Shown here: positions 1-9,147 of the stretch, one piece after another | Layout: each line of letters opens with the position of its first letter | Numbering within the stretch: the first letter of the stretch is position 1 | Origin: Arthrobacter yangruifuii | GTDB lineage: Bacteria > Actinomycetota > Actinomycetes > Actinomycetales > Micrococcaceae | Assembly: GCF_009192775.1 (NCBI RefSeq) | Contig: NZ_VTFX01000001.1 | Coordinates: 1 to 64,000 of the forward strand | Direction: 5' to 3' | DNA length: 64,000 bases | Position numbers and translations under genes: made by a program | The notes under the pieces: generated by a model | Databases searched by the model: none | Seen by the model: only the letters and a program-made list of their open reading frames with translations | What the model was told of the DNA's origin: nothing

Positions 1-182
1 CTAAATTCGAAACCGGCTAAAAAAACCGTCCCATACCCACGGGGTGGGCGGAAACGGCCTGTTCAACCAATCAAAATAAATTGGTATCAATAAACTTGGC
101 ACACTATTGAGTTCTCAAACAACAGACGCAATCCGAAAATACTCGGGAAAACAATGTTTTCCTTTTCTTCTTCGCTGCAATG
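1..182 (-). other. rRNA operon leader (16S rRNA lies beyond the left edge)
   Basis: Read on the minus strand, this stretch is the 5' leader of an rRNA operon. It carries the actinobacterial antitermination block (positions 98-121) followed by AT-rich and hairpin-forming sequence, and it runs out of the left edge toward where 16S rRNA should begin. A well-formed promoter lies just upstream at 189-217. No mature rRNA sequence is visible, so the identity rests on the leader motif and promoter. Confidence 0.8.
98..121 (-). promoter_or_regulatory. boxA-like rRNA antitermination element
   Basis: On the minus strand the element begins TGTTTGAGAACTC and continues AATAGTGTGCC. This block is strongly conserved in the leaders of actinobacterial rRNA operons, where Nus factors are thought to bind. 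It appears once here, about 60-80 nt downstream of the predicted start of transcription. Confidence 0.8.
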
Positions 183-188
183 TTTTAT

Positions 189-217
189 ATCTTATTCCAT
201 TCCGGCGTTATTTGCAA
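189..217 (-). promoter_or_regulatory. rRNA operon promoter
   Basis: On the minus strand there is a -35 box TTGCAA (212-217), a 17-bp spacer and a -10 box TAAGAT (189-194), in an AT-rich island unlike the GC-rich DNA around it. Transcription would start near 182 and run left through the boxA-like element. The spacing is ideal for the main vegetative sigma factor. Confidence 0.7.
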
Positions 218-984
218 TTCGCGGTTTCCGTGATCCGGACCACCGTGAAAAGCGTTTCCGCCGTTCCGGCCCAGCAAAATCCGGGAGTCTTTCCGCCGGC
301 CCCGCGAAGGGCGCGCACCGGTTGGACTCAGGTTTTTTGGTGGGTTTGGCCGCCATGCTCGGGCGCTTTTCCAGCGTCCCGGCCGCGGCGACTTAGAAGA
401 CTTTACACAGGTTTGCCCGCCGCTGCAACTCGGATTCGGGGTGACGCCGGACACCCGTTTCCGCCTCTGTTCCACTGCCTGCTTCCTGCCCTCTTCCCGC
501 CCCTGCCGGCCAGAATCACGTCTGCATCGCGCCAGGATTGTGCCTGCATCCGTCCTGTTCCGAGCCGGATTCCGCCCGCTGCTCTCATCAAGCCGGCATC
601 AGGTCTTCTTCCCTCCCCTGCGGCCTGGACGCACCTGCCTTGTCGGCGGTCACAGTGACCTGCGGATGAAGCTGGAGGAGAGAGGCCGGGCAATCCGTGC
701 ACAGACCGGTCAACGCGCTCCAGGGATGGCGCCAGCGGCAAGGACCTCGTGGCCACCCCAGCGCGGGGTCCGGCCGCTCCCGATGAGGACCTCTATGCAT
801 CCGGCGGCTCCCGGATGAGCACCTCTACAAGGAGGACCTCTATAAAGGAGGCGCCAGAGGCGCCAAGCCCAGTGTCGTCGGGGACTGTATATAGAGGGCG
901 AGGTTAGCCGTAGCGCCGCCGTCCGGGGGTCTCGCTGCCGGGGATGCTGTATTCGGGCAGCCTGTGATGGGAGTGCTTGTGTTT
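218..984. other. Intergenic stretch without a convincing gene
   Basis: Several open frames overlap here on both strands, but none has a recognisable family, a good ribosome binding site or sensible composition; they are Arg/Pro-rich translations of GC-rich DNA. The stretch holds short imperfect repeats near 785-843 and otherwise I see nothing in it. Confidence 0.55.
785..843. repeat. Three short imperfect repeats (GAGGACCTCTAT)
   Basis: GAGGACCTCTAT occurs at 785-796 and 832-843, and a one- to two-base variant GAGCACCTCTAC at 817-828. The core GAGGACCTC is itself a short palindrome. No function is apparent; it may be the degenerate edge of the repeat-rich tract that follows. Confidence 0.5.
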
Positions 985-1000
985 GGGGCTGCCTGTTGTC

Positions 1001-1133
1001 GGGGTGCCTATCGTTGGGGTGCCTATCGTTGGGGTGCCTATCGTTGGGGTGCCTATCGTTGGGGTGCCTATCGTTGGGGTGCCTATCGTTGGGGTGCCTA
1101 TCGTTGGGGTGCCTATCGTTGGGGTGCCTATAT
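1001..1133. repeat. 15-bp tandem repeat, eight full copies plus a partial
   Basis: The unit GGGGTGCCTATCGTT is repeated head to tail without error from 1001 to 1120, followed by a partial ninth copy (1121-1133) that diverges into TATATAGGG. A degenerate copy precedes it at 985-1000. Because 15 is a multiple of three, every frame is open and encodes a pentapeptide repeat (for example AYRWG or CLSLG on plus, RHPND on minus), so open frames here are not evidence of a gene. The identity of the copies points to recent expansion, as in a variable-number tandem repeat. Confidence 0.95.
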
Positions 1134-1360
1134 AGGGAGGAAATCATCGGCTTCCTTTCACCACGCCCACAGCGAGAGGCACTGCCTCGGGAACCGCCGT
1201 CGGTCTGCGCAGCATAGATAGGACGGCGCTGCACCCGCTCTCCGTCACCAGGCTCGCTTCTCCGGCGGTTGTCCAGTTTGGCCTCCCGCCGGGTTCGAGG
1301 CTCCCCTTCCCCTGGAAACTGGCCGGAATCCGCTACGAGTCAGTGCCCGGAATTTTCGGG

Positions 1361-1366
1361 TAGACT
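1361..1366 (+). promoter_or_regulatory. -10 box of the 4.5S RNA gene
   Basis: TAGACT lies 7 nt before the predicted 5' end of the RNA, a good position for a -10 element. No clear -35 box is visible 17-18 bp upstream. Confidence 0.45.
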
Positions 1367-1373
1367 GGTTCCC

Positions 1374-1461
1374 GGCCCCTCATGTGGTGTCATCCTGTGA
1401 ACTCCCCCAGGACCGGAAGGTAGCAAGGGTAAGCGGGCTCTGGCAGGTGCATGGGGGGTCT
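1374..1461 (+). ncRNA. ffs: Signal recognition particle RNA (4.5S type)
   Basis: The sequence has the conserved SRP RNA apical part: CCAGGACCGGAAGGTAGCAA with the GGAA tetraloop and the asymmetric loop AGCA, closed by a long helix in which GGCCCCTCATG at the 5' end pairs with CATGGGGGGTC at the 3' end. The length, about 88 nt, fits the small bacterial form. A T-rich tract (1459-1470) follows as terminator. The RNA binds Ffh and guides nascent membrane proteins to FtsY. A location just upstream of dnaX is usual in this group. Confidence 0.93.
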
Positions 1462-1543
1462 TTAATTTTTTGTGGAAGTGGTGTTTCCGCCGTGCCGGCC
1501 GCCGGAGGAAAAACCGTCAGTGCCAACCGATAGGCTTCTATCT

Positions 1544-4500
1544 GTGAGTACAGCCCTTTACCGCCGCTACCGTCCCGAGAGTTTCGCAGACGTGATCGGC
1601 CAGGAGCACGTCACGGAGCCGCTGATGGCGGCCCTGCAAAAGAACCGCGTGAACCACGCGTACCTCTTCTCCGGCCCCCGCGGCTGCGGCAAAACCACCT
1701 CTGCGCGCATCCTGGCCCGCTGCCTGAACTGCGCTGAAGGTCCCACCCCGGTTCCCTGCGGCAAGTGCGACAGCTGCGTCGAACTTGCGCGCGACGGTTC
1801 CGGAAGCCTCGATGTGATCGAGATTGACGCGGCCAGCCACGGTGGCGTCGACGACGCCCGTGATCTCCGGGAGCGTGCCACCTTTGCACCGGTCCGGGAC
1901 CGCTACAAGATCTTCATCATCGACGAGGCCCACATGGTCACGTCTGCCGGCTTCAACGCCCTCCTGAAGATCGTGGAAGAGCCGCCGGAACACATCAAGT
2001 TCATCTTCGCCACCACGGAACCGGACAAGGTCATTGGCACCATCCGGTCCCGGACCCACCACTATCCCTTCCGGCTGGTTCCCCCGGAGCCGCTGCTGGC
2101 GTATCTGGAGAAGCTTTGCGCCCAGGAAAACGTCGCGGTGGCACCCGGCGTACTTTCGCTGGTGATCCGTGCCGGAGGCGGTTCCGTGCGGGACACCCTT
2201 TCCGTCCTTGACCAGCTGATGGCCGGCGCGGGACCGGACGGCCTGGATTATGAACTAGCCGTGTCGCTGCTGGGCTACACCCCCGTGTCCCTGCTCGACG
2301 ACGTCGTCGACGCCGTGGCCGCCGCAGATGCGGCCACCGTGTTCCGCGCCGTGGACCGGGTTATCCAGACCGGCCAGGATCCGCGCCGGTTTGTTGAAGA
2401 CCTGCTGGAGCGTTTCCGTGACCTGATCATCGTCAACGCCATGCCGGACAGTGCAGCCTCCGTGCTCCGCGGCATGCCCGAAGACCAGATCAGCCGCATG
2501 CAGACACAGGCCGCACAACTGGGCGGCAGTGAACTTTCCCGCGCTGCAGATATCACCAACACGGCGCTCACCGAGATGACGGGCGCCACGTCGCCCCGGC
2601 TGCACCTTGAACTGCTCTGCGCCCGCATCCTGCTCCCGGCCGCGGATCAGGCCGAGCGCGGAACGGCTGCCCGGGTGGACCGCCTGGAGCGCCGCCTCAG
2701 CTATGCAGGTGATCCCACCGAGGCGATGGGCCGTGCCGCCGCTGCCGCATCCCCGGTGAACACCATTCCCGCAGCCGCGCCCACAGCATCGCAGGCGGGC
2801 TCGGCACCTGCTGTCGACGAAGCCCCGTCAGCACCCCGGGGTATCGACGTCGCAGCCACTCCTTCCCCCGACGCAGCACCGGCAACGGACAGTCCCGTTC
2901 CCGCAGCCGCCCGTGAGGACAGCAAGCCGGCGGGCAGTTCCCTGGACTGGGGCGGCACCTGGTCCACTCCTGCCCAGACACCTGCACCGGCTGCACCCTC
3001 CGAACCGGGCTCAATCGGTTCCCGTCCCGCCGCCAGCCGCCCTGCCGAGGCTGCATCCGCAGGGGCGCCGGCCGCCAATACGGCGGCAGCCTCTGCCGCC
3101 TCAGCGTCCCGTCCGGCCGCATCGCCGCAGGGTCCGAATCAGCAGCAGCAGGCGCCCGCACAGCAGGCGCCTTCGCAGCAGCCCCCCGCCCAGCAGAGGC
3201 CGGCGGCCTCCGGTGCGCAGGGTGCCGCCGCCGGACAGGGTGCCGCCGCCGGAACCGGGCAGATCGAGATGATCCGCCGGGCCTGGCCGGAAATCATGGA
3301 TGCCCTAACCGGCATCCGACGTGCCACCTGGCTGAACGTCAGCAAGAACTCCAGCCCGCGCGCCTTCGACGGCAAGGTCCTTGAACTTGCCTTCACCAAT
3401 CCCGGCGCTGCCACCAACTTCAACCGCCCAGACCACTTGGAGAACCTGCGCAAGGCGATCCATCAGGTCCTGGCGCTGGACTGCCAGATCAATCCGATCC
3501 ATGACAGCTCGGCGTCAGCGGGTGAGTCGGGCCCAAAAGCTGGTAGCCGGCGACCGCCGGCATCCGCACCGGCCGCCAAGCCGCCGGTAACTCAGGCTCC
3601 GGCTGCCCCAGGACAGCCGGCCGAGGTTCCGACAGCCCGGGAAACGCCTGCCCAGGCTCCGGCTGCCCAGCCAGCAGCCGCCCCGCAGGCACAGACGGCA
3701 CCTGCACCGGCTGCAGCGCCAGGCGCTGCCCCGGCTGAACCAGTGCGCCCCGCTCGGCCCGTTCCCGCCGCGCACGTGCCCGGACCGCAAGCAACTGCCC
3801 CGGTGAATGCCGCCACCGCTGCCCTCCGGCGGCGCGCCAGCAACCCGGGCGCCGGCAACCCGGGCGGCGCCCCGGGCGGGGGTACGAAAAACGCCGGTCG
3901 GCCCGCCGGACGGCCTGCAGGGCGTCCTGAGGGAAACCGATCATCGGATGAGCCCTGGCCGGACGAGCCCAGCGACCCGTTCAACGATGCGCCGGAAAGC
4001 AATGCCTGGGAAACCGCCGAGGCTCCTGCGGATGTGTACTCCGGCGGCCACCTCTCGGATTCCGAGTGGGCCAGCACCGACTGGGCCGGCACCGGATCCA
4101 TCTCCCGGCCGGTTGCTTCGGCGGCGGATACCCGCTCCGGCGGTGCAGCTGCCTCGAAGCCGCCGGAAGCAGCAGCCGGGGCCCCGGGGGCGGAATGGTC
4201 GACGTCGGCCCCGCCCAGCGGAGGTACCGCCGGGACCGGCAGCAAAACCACGCCCCGAAGCGGGCAGGGTGCATCGGCTCCGGTGCGGACTGCCGCTCCC
4301 CCGGCGTCGGCTGCTACCGGCGGCGGTACACCGAACCAGCCGCTGAGCCGTTACCAGAAACTGCTCAACGAAGCTGCCCAGCGCGGCGGCAGTGCCGCCG
4401 TCCGGGGGAGCCGGCCGGTAGACTCGCCCTACGTTGAAGACGTTCCCAGCGCAGATGACATCACGCTGGAAGACTCCGGCCTGGTCGGGCGTAAGGCGAT

Positions 4501-4555
4501 CGAACGAATACTGGGCGGGCGCCTGATCGAGGAACGCAGCCTGGACGGACGCTGA
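1544..4555 (+). CDS. dnaX: DNA polymerase III subunits gamma and tau
   Basis: This is the clamp-loader ATPase of the replisome. Counting from the GTG at 1544: Walker A GPRGCGKT (44-51), four zinc-binding cysteines (63, 72, 75, 78), DEAH Walker B (127-130) and the SRx arginine near 170. The AAA+ and collar part ends near residue 380. A long Ala/Pro/Gly-rich linker follows, with a conserved tau-like segment around 3265-3510. The product is 1003 aa, within the actinobacterial range. The frame stays open up to 1472, and GTG 1520 has a better Shine-Dalgarno (GGAGG at 1504-1508); I prefer 1544 because family members begin at the TALYRRYRP motif. I see no clear slippery site for a separate gamma form. 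Confidence 0.93.
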   Translation: MSTALYRRYRPESFADVIGQEHVTEPLMAALQKNRVNHAYLFSGPRGCGKTTSARILARCLNCAEGPTPVPCGKCDSCVELARDGSGSLDVIEIDAASHGGVDDARDLRERATFAPVRDRYKIFIIDEAHMVTSAGFNALLKIVEEPPEHIKFIFATTEPDKVIGTIRSRTHHYPFRLVPPEPLLAYLEKLCAQENVAVAPGVLSLVIRAGGGSVRDTLSVLDQLMAGAGPDGLDYELAVSLLGYTPVSLLDDVVDAVAAADAATVFRAVDRVIQTGQDPRRFVEDLLERFRDLIIVNAMPDSAASVLRGMPEDQISRMQTQAAQLGGSELSRAADITNTALTEMTGATSPRLHLELLCARILLPAADQAERGTAARVDRLERRLSYAGDPTEAMGRAAAAASPVNTIPAAAPTASQAGSAPAVDEAPSAPRGIDVAATPSPDAAPATDSPVPAAAREDSKPAGSSLDWGGTWSTPAQTPAPAAPSEPGSIGSRPAASRPAEAASAGAPAANTAAASAASASRPAASPQGPNQQQQAPAQQAPSQQPPAQQRPAASGAQGAAAGQGAAAGTGQIEMIRRAWPEIMDALTGIRRATWLNVSKNSSPRAFDGKVLELAFTNPGAATNFNRPDHLENLRKAIHQVLALDCQINPIHDSSASAGESGPKAGSRRPPASAPAAKPPVTQAPAAPGQPAEVPTARETPAQAPAAQPAAAPQAQTAPAPAAAPGAAPAEPVRPARPVPAAHVPGPQATAPVNAATAALRRRASNPGAGNPGGAPGGGTKNAGRPAGRPAGRPEGNRSSDEPWPDEPSDPFNDAPESNAWETAEAPADVYSGGHLSDSEWASTDWAGTGSISRPVASAADTRSGGAAASKPPEAAAGAPGAEWSTSAPPSGGTAGTGSKTTPRSGQGASAPVRTAAPPASAATGGGTPNQPLSRYQKLLNEAAQRGGSAAVRGSRPVDSPYVEDVPSADDITLEDSGLVGRKAIERILGGRLIEERSLDGR

Positions 4556-4655
4556 CCGCCGCGGGCCCCGCCCGGAGTACCGGCAGCAGCGGGAAAGCCG
4601 CAGCCGTCTAGCCACCATCAGCCAAAACGCAGTCCAACCCAGCAGAGAAGGTTAC

Positions 4656-5252
4656 GTGTACGAAGGTGCCGTTCAGGAACTCATCGATGAACTAGGCCGT
4701 CTTCCCGGCGTCGGACCCAAGTCCGCCCAGCGCATCGCGTTCCACATCCTTGAGTCGGATCCCGATGACATGAAGAAACTGGCCACGGCCATCGTCACGG
4801 TCAAGGAGCGGGTCAAGTTCTGCACCGTATGCGGCAACGTCACGGAGCAGGAAACCTGCAGTATCTGCCGCGACCCGCGGCGGGATCCCACCATGATCTG
4901 CGTGGTGGAAGAATCCAAGGACGTGATTGCCGTGGAGCGCACGCGGTCCTTCCGCGGCCGTTACCACGTGCTCGGCGGGGCCATCAATCCCATCGCCGGC
5001 ATCGGCCCGGACCAGCTGCGCATCCGCGAGCTGCTGAGCCGGCTGTCGGATGAACAGATCTCCGAAATCATCATCGCAACGGACCCGAACCTCGAGGGCG
5101 AAGCCACGGCCACCTACCTGGTGCGGATGCTCAAGACCCTGGGAATCAAGGTCACCCGGCTGGCCTCCGGCCTGCCCGTGGGCGGAGACCTCGAATACGC
5201 GGACGAGATCACCCTCGGCCGTGCCTTCGAGGGCCGCCGAAGCATGTCCTAA
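4656..5252 (+). CDS. recR: Recombination protein RecR
   Basis: RecR works with RecF and RecO to load RecA at single-strand gaps. The 198-aa product has the usual length and order: an N-terminal helix-hairpin-helix ([15 protein letters not shown]), a zinc finger (CTVCGN ... CSICRD) and a Toprim domain with acidic residues in VVEESKD and ATDPNLEGE. The GTG start follows AGAGAAGG. It lies 100 bp after dnaX, the common dnaX-recR order, and is probably cotranscribed with it. Confidence 0.95.
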   Translation: MYEGAVQELIDELGRLPGVGPKSAQRIAFHILESDPDDMKKLATAIVTVKERVKFCTVCGNVTEQETCSICRDPRRDPTMICVVEESKDVIAVERTRSFRGRYHVLGGAINPIAGIGPDQLRIRELLSRLSDEQISEIIIATDPNLEGEATATYLVRMLKTLGIKVTRLASGLPVGGDLEYADEITLGRAFEGRRSMS

Positions 5253-5272
5253 CCGGAACCGCGGAGGCCGGC

Positions 5273-5300
5273 CCGGAACCCTAGGCGATCCGGGTTCCGG
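5273..5300. terminator. Hairpin between convergent recR and ABC permease genes
   Basis: CCGGAACCC (5273-5281) pairs with GGGTTCCGG (5292-5300), a 9-bp stem with a 10-nt loop, placed where the two convergent transcripts end and overlapping the permease stop codon. It lacks a U-tract on either side, so termination activity is uncertain. Confidence 0.4.
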
Positions 5301-6345
5301 CGGTGAGGCTGCGGACCGGCGTCCGGAGCCTACGCCGGCCCAGTAGCACCAGCAGCGCTGCGAGCGCCCCCTGCAGCCCGAGCCCCAAGGGCCAGATAGG
5401 CGGCACATCGAGCTCGCCGGTGTTTCCTGCCTCGCCGTTGAGGCACGGCATGGTGTGCTCGGGTCCGGCCTGGGCCTGCCGCACCAGGGTGCTGATCCCT
5501 TCCATGACGCCCGTAGTGCTGAACCCGTTTTCGTCCCGCACCGGTGCGGTGGGAATCGAATCCGCCACCACCACGAAAGGGTTCGCGGCAAGGATCCAGG
5601 CGATCCGCTCCGTGCGGGCAACGGAAACATCGGTGAGTGGACCCGAACAGCTGTACTCCTCCACGCCGTTGCTGCCATAGGAATAGCTGGTCGAGCTGCT
5701 GGCCTTGACGGTCTCTATGGTGAGGAAGCTGCTCAGCCCAAACGTAATCAGTGTGCCCAGCCCCAGCAGCGCCACCAGCATGTAGGTCACCACAATGGAG
5801 AACAGCGGACGGGCCGCCAACGCGGACATTCCCACGCCCACGGCACAGACAATCCCCAGCTCGACGCCGAGCATCACCACCGCCACCACCGCCGAAAGCG
5901 GCTCGACTCCCCCAAGGGCCAGGGCCCACAGCAGGAAGGGAAGGCTGGCCACCAGGAACCCCATGGACGCCACCCAGGATGCCAGCCACTTACCGGCCAG
6001 GATCTGCCCGGGGCGCAGCAGCGTGATCTGCAGGATGGCCAGGGTTCCGGCGGCACGGTCCCCGTTGACCGCATTGGCCGAGAGTGCCGGCGCCAACAGC
6101 AGGCCGAAGAACAGAATGAACCCCACCATCAGCTCATAGAGCACCGGCCCCTGCGGCCCCATGGCAGCGGAGGAGCTCAGGGCAGTGAGCGCAGCCACCA
6201 GCCCGATCACTACAAACCAGACAACGAGCAGCACATACCAGCCGCGGGAACGCAGCCGCTGTTTGATCTCCAGGGCGAAAACCGTCCGCACGCCGGTCCA
6301 GTATCCAAGCGTCCGTGCCTCGGGGGAAAGCGCCTGTGTACTCAT
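5281..6345 (-). CDS. ABC transporter permease, ABC-2 type
   Basis: A 354-aa integral membrane protein with a cytoplasmic start, about six hydrophobic segments and one larger extracellular loop between the last two (the stretch with the SSTSYSYGSNG patch and a Cys). It resembles ABC-2 permeases of the ABC-type multidrug/peptide exporter class. Its start overlaps the end of the ATPase gene upstream (ATGA, 6342-6345), so the pair is translationally coupled and forms one exporter. The substrate cannot be told from sequence. Confidence 0.8.
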   Translation of the reverse strand: MSTQALSPEARTLGYWTGVRTVFALEIKQRLRSRGWYVLLVVWFVVIGLVAALTALSSSAAMGPQGPVLYELMVGFILFFGLLLAPALSANAVNGDRAAGTLAILQITLLRPGQILAGKWLASWVASMGFLVASLPFLLWALALGGVEPLSAVVAVVMLGVELGIVCAVGVGMSALAARPLFSIVVTYMLVALLGLGTLITFGLSSFLTIETVKASSSTSYSYGSNGVEEYSCSGPLTDVSVARTERIAWILAANPFVVVADSIPTAPVRDENGFSTTGVMEGISTLVRQAQAGPEHTMPCLNGEAGNTGELDVPPIWPLGLGLQGALAALLVLLGRRRLRTPVRSLTAGTRIA

Positions 6346-7292
6346 CGGCGATCAGCGTCCAAACTCATGTAGGTCTCTTCGAGGGCGCCGCCGGCGGGGG
6401 CGAACGCGGTGACGGCGACGTCGGCCTGCACAAGGGAGCGCAGCAGCTGTGCTGCGGCGGTTTCCCCGGCCAGCCGGACCTGCACCTCGGGCCGGTCCGC
6501 GCCGCCCCGCTGCCGGTAGGGGATGCGCAACTCATCGACCTGCCGCAGCAGGGACCCGGTGTTCAGGGACCGGATGGAGTACCAGCGCTCCTGCGCACCG
6601 GCGTCGGCCAGCGACTGGGTCTTGACGGTTTCACCGCGGGCAACGAACACCGCGCCGTCCACCATTTCATCCAGTTCCGAGAGCACGTGCGAGGAGACCA
6701 CCACGGTCTTCCCTTCGTCCGCGAGCCGGCGGAGCAGCGCCCGAAGGTCCACCCGTGATCCGGGATCAAGGCCCGACGCCGGTTCATCCAGCAGCAGGAC
6801 CGACGGGTCATGGATCAGCGCCCGGGCCAGGCTGAGCCGCTGCTGCTGGCCGCGGGAGAACACCCGGGCCGGCTTGTCCGCGAAATCGGTGAGATGCACG
6901 GTTTCCAGCAGCCCGGCAGCCCGCACTCCGGCCACGGACCGCTCTATGCCGTACAGGCCGGCCACCGTGACCAGGATTTCCCGTGCGGTCAGGGATCCCC
7001 AGGTGCCCAGTGTGTCCGGCATCCAGCCGATACCCGCCCGCACCTCAAGCGGATTTGCCACCGGATCGTACCCGTTGATCCGCACCGAACCGGCGTCCGG
7101 GGCCAGCAGGGACGCGAGGATCAGCAGCAAAGTGGTCTTGCCGGAGCCATTGGGCCCAATCAACGCGGTGACCTCACCGGCGGGCGCCGTGAAGTCCATC
7201 CTGCGGACGGCTTCGACACTTCCGAAGCTACGCCTGATGCCCGCTGCGACCACGCCGGTGCCGGCGCTGTGGTCCCCCGCACTGTTGTCCAT
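6342..7292 (-). CDS. ABC transporter ATP-binding protein
   Basis: This is the ATPase of the exporter encoded with the permease downstream. It has Walker A GPNGSGKT near residue 48, a signature variant FSRGQQQR, Walker B VLLLDEPASGLD and the H-loop VVSSHVLSEL. The 316-aa length includes a C-terminal extension of about 90 residues, as in CcmA-like exporters. It is transcribed away from lysC, and the 223-bp gap between them should hold both promoters. Confidence 0.85.
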   Translation of the reverse strand: MDNSAGDHSAGTGVVAAGIRRSFGSVEAVRRMDFTAPAGEVTALIGPNGSGKTTLLLILASLLAPDAGSVRINGYDPVANPLEVRAGIGWMPDTLGTWGSLTAREILVTVAGLYGIERSVAGVRAAGLLETVHLTDFADKPARVFSRGQQQRLSLARALIHDPSVLLLDEPASGLDPGSRVDLRALLRRLADEGKTVVVSSHVLSELDEMVDGAVFVARGETVKTQSLADAGAQERWYSIRSLNTGSLLRQVDELRIPYRQRGGADRPEVQVRLAGETAAAQLLRSLVQADVAVTAFAPAGGALEETYMSLDADRR

Positions 7293-7515
7293 GGGGCCAC
7301 CATAGGAACAGCGGCTCCCCCGGCGCCGCAGACTCGCCGGAAAAGCAGATTAAGCACCGATGTCCTCGACATTTCGGGAGTTCCCGGCGGCGGCGATAGA
7401 CTTTCGGAACGGGGTCCTGCGGATATTACCGCCAACTTTCCCGGGGACACCGTTTCTGCCGCGCCGAGGATGCCGGACCCATTACAGTCACAACTAGATT
7501 CGAGAAAGCGTACGC

Positions 7516-8802
7516 ATGAGCCTGATAGTGCAGAAGTTCGGCGGGTCCTCCGTGGCCGACGCCGAAGGTATCAAGCGCGTCGCCAAACGCGTGGTTGACA
7601 CCCATGCCGCCGGAAACGAAGTAGTAGTTGTCGTCTCTGCCATGGGAGACAGCACAGATGAACTGCTGGACCTCGCCGGCCAGATCACCACGCTGGGCAA
7701 TGCCCGCGAAATGGACATGCTCCTCAGCGCCGGAGAGCGCATTTCGATGGCACTGCTGGCCATGGCCATCAACGAACTCGGCGGGTCAGCGCAGTCCTTC
7801 ACCGGCAGCCAGGCCGGCATGATCACCGACGCCTTCCACGGCAAGGCCCGGATCATTGACGTTTCCCCGCACCGCATCAAAACCGCCATCGAGCGGGGCG
7901 ACATTGCCATCGTTGCGGGTTTCCAGGGCGTCAGCCAGGACAGCCATGACATCACCACCTTGGGCCGGGGCGGTTCGGACACGACGGCGGTGGCCCTGGC
8001 CGCGGCACTGGATGCCGATGTCTGCGAGATCTACACCGACGTCGACGGCGTGTACACCGCCGATCCGCGGGTGGTGTCGAGCGCCCAGAAGATTGAGAAG
8101 ATCTCCAGCGAGGAAATGCTGGAACTGGCAGCCTCGGGCGCCAAGATCCTGCACCTGCGCTGTGTCGAGTACGCCCGCCGCTTCGGCGTTCCCCTGCACG
8201 TCCGCTCGTCCTTCAGCGCACATGAGGGAACCTGGGTGCTGCCCAGCCCCGATGACAAGATCAAGATTCAAGAGGGAGAACCCTTGGAACAGCCCATCAT
8301 CTCCGGCGTCGCCCATGACCGCTCTGAAGCCAAGGTCACCGTGGTGGGCGTGCCCGACATCCCCGGCAAGGCCGCGGAGATTTTCGGCATTGTGGCCGGT
8401 GCCAATACGAACATCGACATGATCGTGCAGAACGTCTCCACCAAGGGATCCGGGCGGACGGACATCTCCTTCACCCTGCCCATCATTGACGGCAAGGAAG
8501 CGATTGACGCGCTCAACGCCGCCCAGGCCGTGGTGGGATTCGACACGATCCAGTACAACGAGCAGATCGGCAAGCTCTCCCTCATCGGGGCCGGCATGCG
8601 CTCGAACCCGGGCGTCTCGCACCGCTTCTTCGAAGCGCTGCACAACGCCGGGGTGAACATCGATATGATCTCCACCTCCGAGATCCGCATCTCCGTAGTC
8701 ACCAGTGCCAAGCTGCTGGATACGGCCGTGCGCGCGGTCCACGCTGCCTTCGGACTCGACGGCGAAGACGCAGCCACGGTCTACGGCGGCACCGGCCGCT
8801 AA
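7516..8802 (+). CDS. lysC: Aspartate kinase (aspartokinase)
   Basis: The enzyme phosphorylates aspartate, the first step toward lysine, threonine, methionine and diaminopimelate. The 428-aa product starts with the kinase motif [14 protein letters not shown], has the GRGGSDTTA substrate motif, and carries two C-terminal ACT domains (from about residue 265) that usually bind lysine and threonine. A probable internal start lies at 8284: TTG, codon 257, preceded by AGAGGGAG and followed by [11 protein letters not shown]. It would give a 172-aa regulatory beta subunit, as known for Corynebacterium and Bacillus LysC. No asd gene follows directly. Confidence 0.95.
   Translation: MSLIVQKFGGSSVADAEGIKRVAKRVVDTHAAGNEVVVVVSAMGDSTDELLDLAGQITTLGNAREMDMLLSAGERISMALLAMAINELGGSAQSFTGSQAGMITDAFHGKARIIDVSPHRIKTAIERGDIAIVAGFQGVSQDSHDITTLGRGGSDTTAVALAAALDADVCEIYTDVDGVYTADPRVVSSAQKIEKISSEEMLELAASGAKILHLRCVEYARRFGVPLHVRSSFSAHEGTWVLPSPDDKIKIQEGEPLEQPIISGVAHDRSEAKVTVVGVPDIPGKAAEIFGIVAGANTNIDMIVQNVSTKGSGRTDISFTLPIIDGKEAIDALNAAQAVVGFDTIQYNEQIGKLSLIGAGMRSNPGVSHRFFEALHNAGVNIDMISTSEIRISVVTSAKLLDTAVRAVHAAFGLDGEDAATVYGGTGR
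8271..8286 (+). promoter_or_regulatory. Internal ribosome binding site and TTG start for the LysC beta subunit
   Basis: AGAGGGAG (8271-8278) lies 5 nt before TTG 8284-8286, in frame with lysC. The peptide made from it would begin at the ACT regulatory region, matching the beta subunit of the alpha2-beta2 aspartokinases. Confidence 0.55.
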
Positions 8803-8811
8803 GCCCGGAGC

Positions 8812-9027
8812 CTACTCGGGCTTGCGCGAAACGATGTAACTGCTGCCGTCAGGCCGGGTGACGGTTTCCCACATCGCTTTTTCCTGTGCCTGCTGCGCCT
8901 TGAGCAGGGCCTGGTTCTCCTCCGTCATCGGATGATCCAGCGATCCCTGCTGCGCGGGTCCGAAGATCAGCCGCACCTTTCCCGTGGCCCGCATGAACCG
9001 GGTTACAAAGCTTTCCTTTTCAACCAT
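8812..9027 (-). CDS. Small conserved protein of unknown function
   Basis: A 71-aa, soluble, charged protein starting MVEKESFVTRF and ending in SRKPE, with a central Gln/Ala-rich helix (ALLKAQQAQEKAMW). The ATG at 9027 is preceded by GGAAAGGTGCAGC, a good ribosome binding site, so I prefer it to the upstream in-frame start at 9042. I do not recognise a domain. It converges with lysC, with only 9 bp between stop codons. Confidence 0.65.
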   Translation of the reverse strand: MVEKESFVTRFMRATGKVRLIFGPAQQGSLDHPMTEENQALLKAQQAQEKAMWETVTRPDGSSYIVSRKPE

Positions 9028-9147
9028 GCTGCACCTTTCCAAGGCATCCGGTTCCTATGGTACTAACGAGCGGCCGCTGATTTCTCCGGAACGGATTCTC
9101 CTGCGCCGCCGGGTGCCGGCCGGGCGGCCGTCCGCGATAATGGAACC

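Noticed and set aside
1001-1133. CRISPR array
   Set aside because: The repeats are contiguous 15-bp units with no unique spacers and there are no cas genes nearby.
710-1234. A 174-codon minus-strand frame with RHPND repeats over the tandem repeat
   Set aside because: The open frame comes from a 15-bp repeat that is divisible by three; flanking composition is not protein-like and there is no good start signal.
1221-1340. A tRNA-Ser gene just upstream of the 4.5S RNA, as in some relatives
   Set aside because: A GGTTCGAGGCT word resembles a T-loop, but no acceptor, D-arm or anticodon stem can be formed around it.
3884-3897. A programmed frameshift site in dnaX for a separate gamma subunit
   Set aside because: Only a run of five A is present (ACGAAAAACG); there is no A-AAA-AAG slippery heptamer with a following hairpin.
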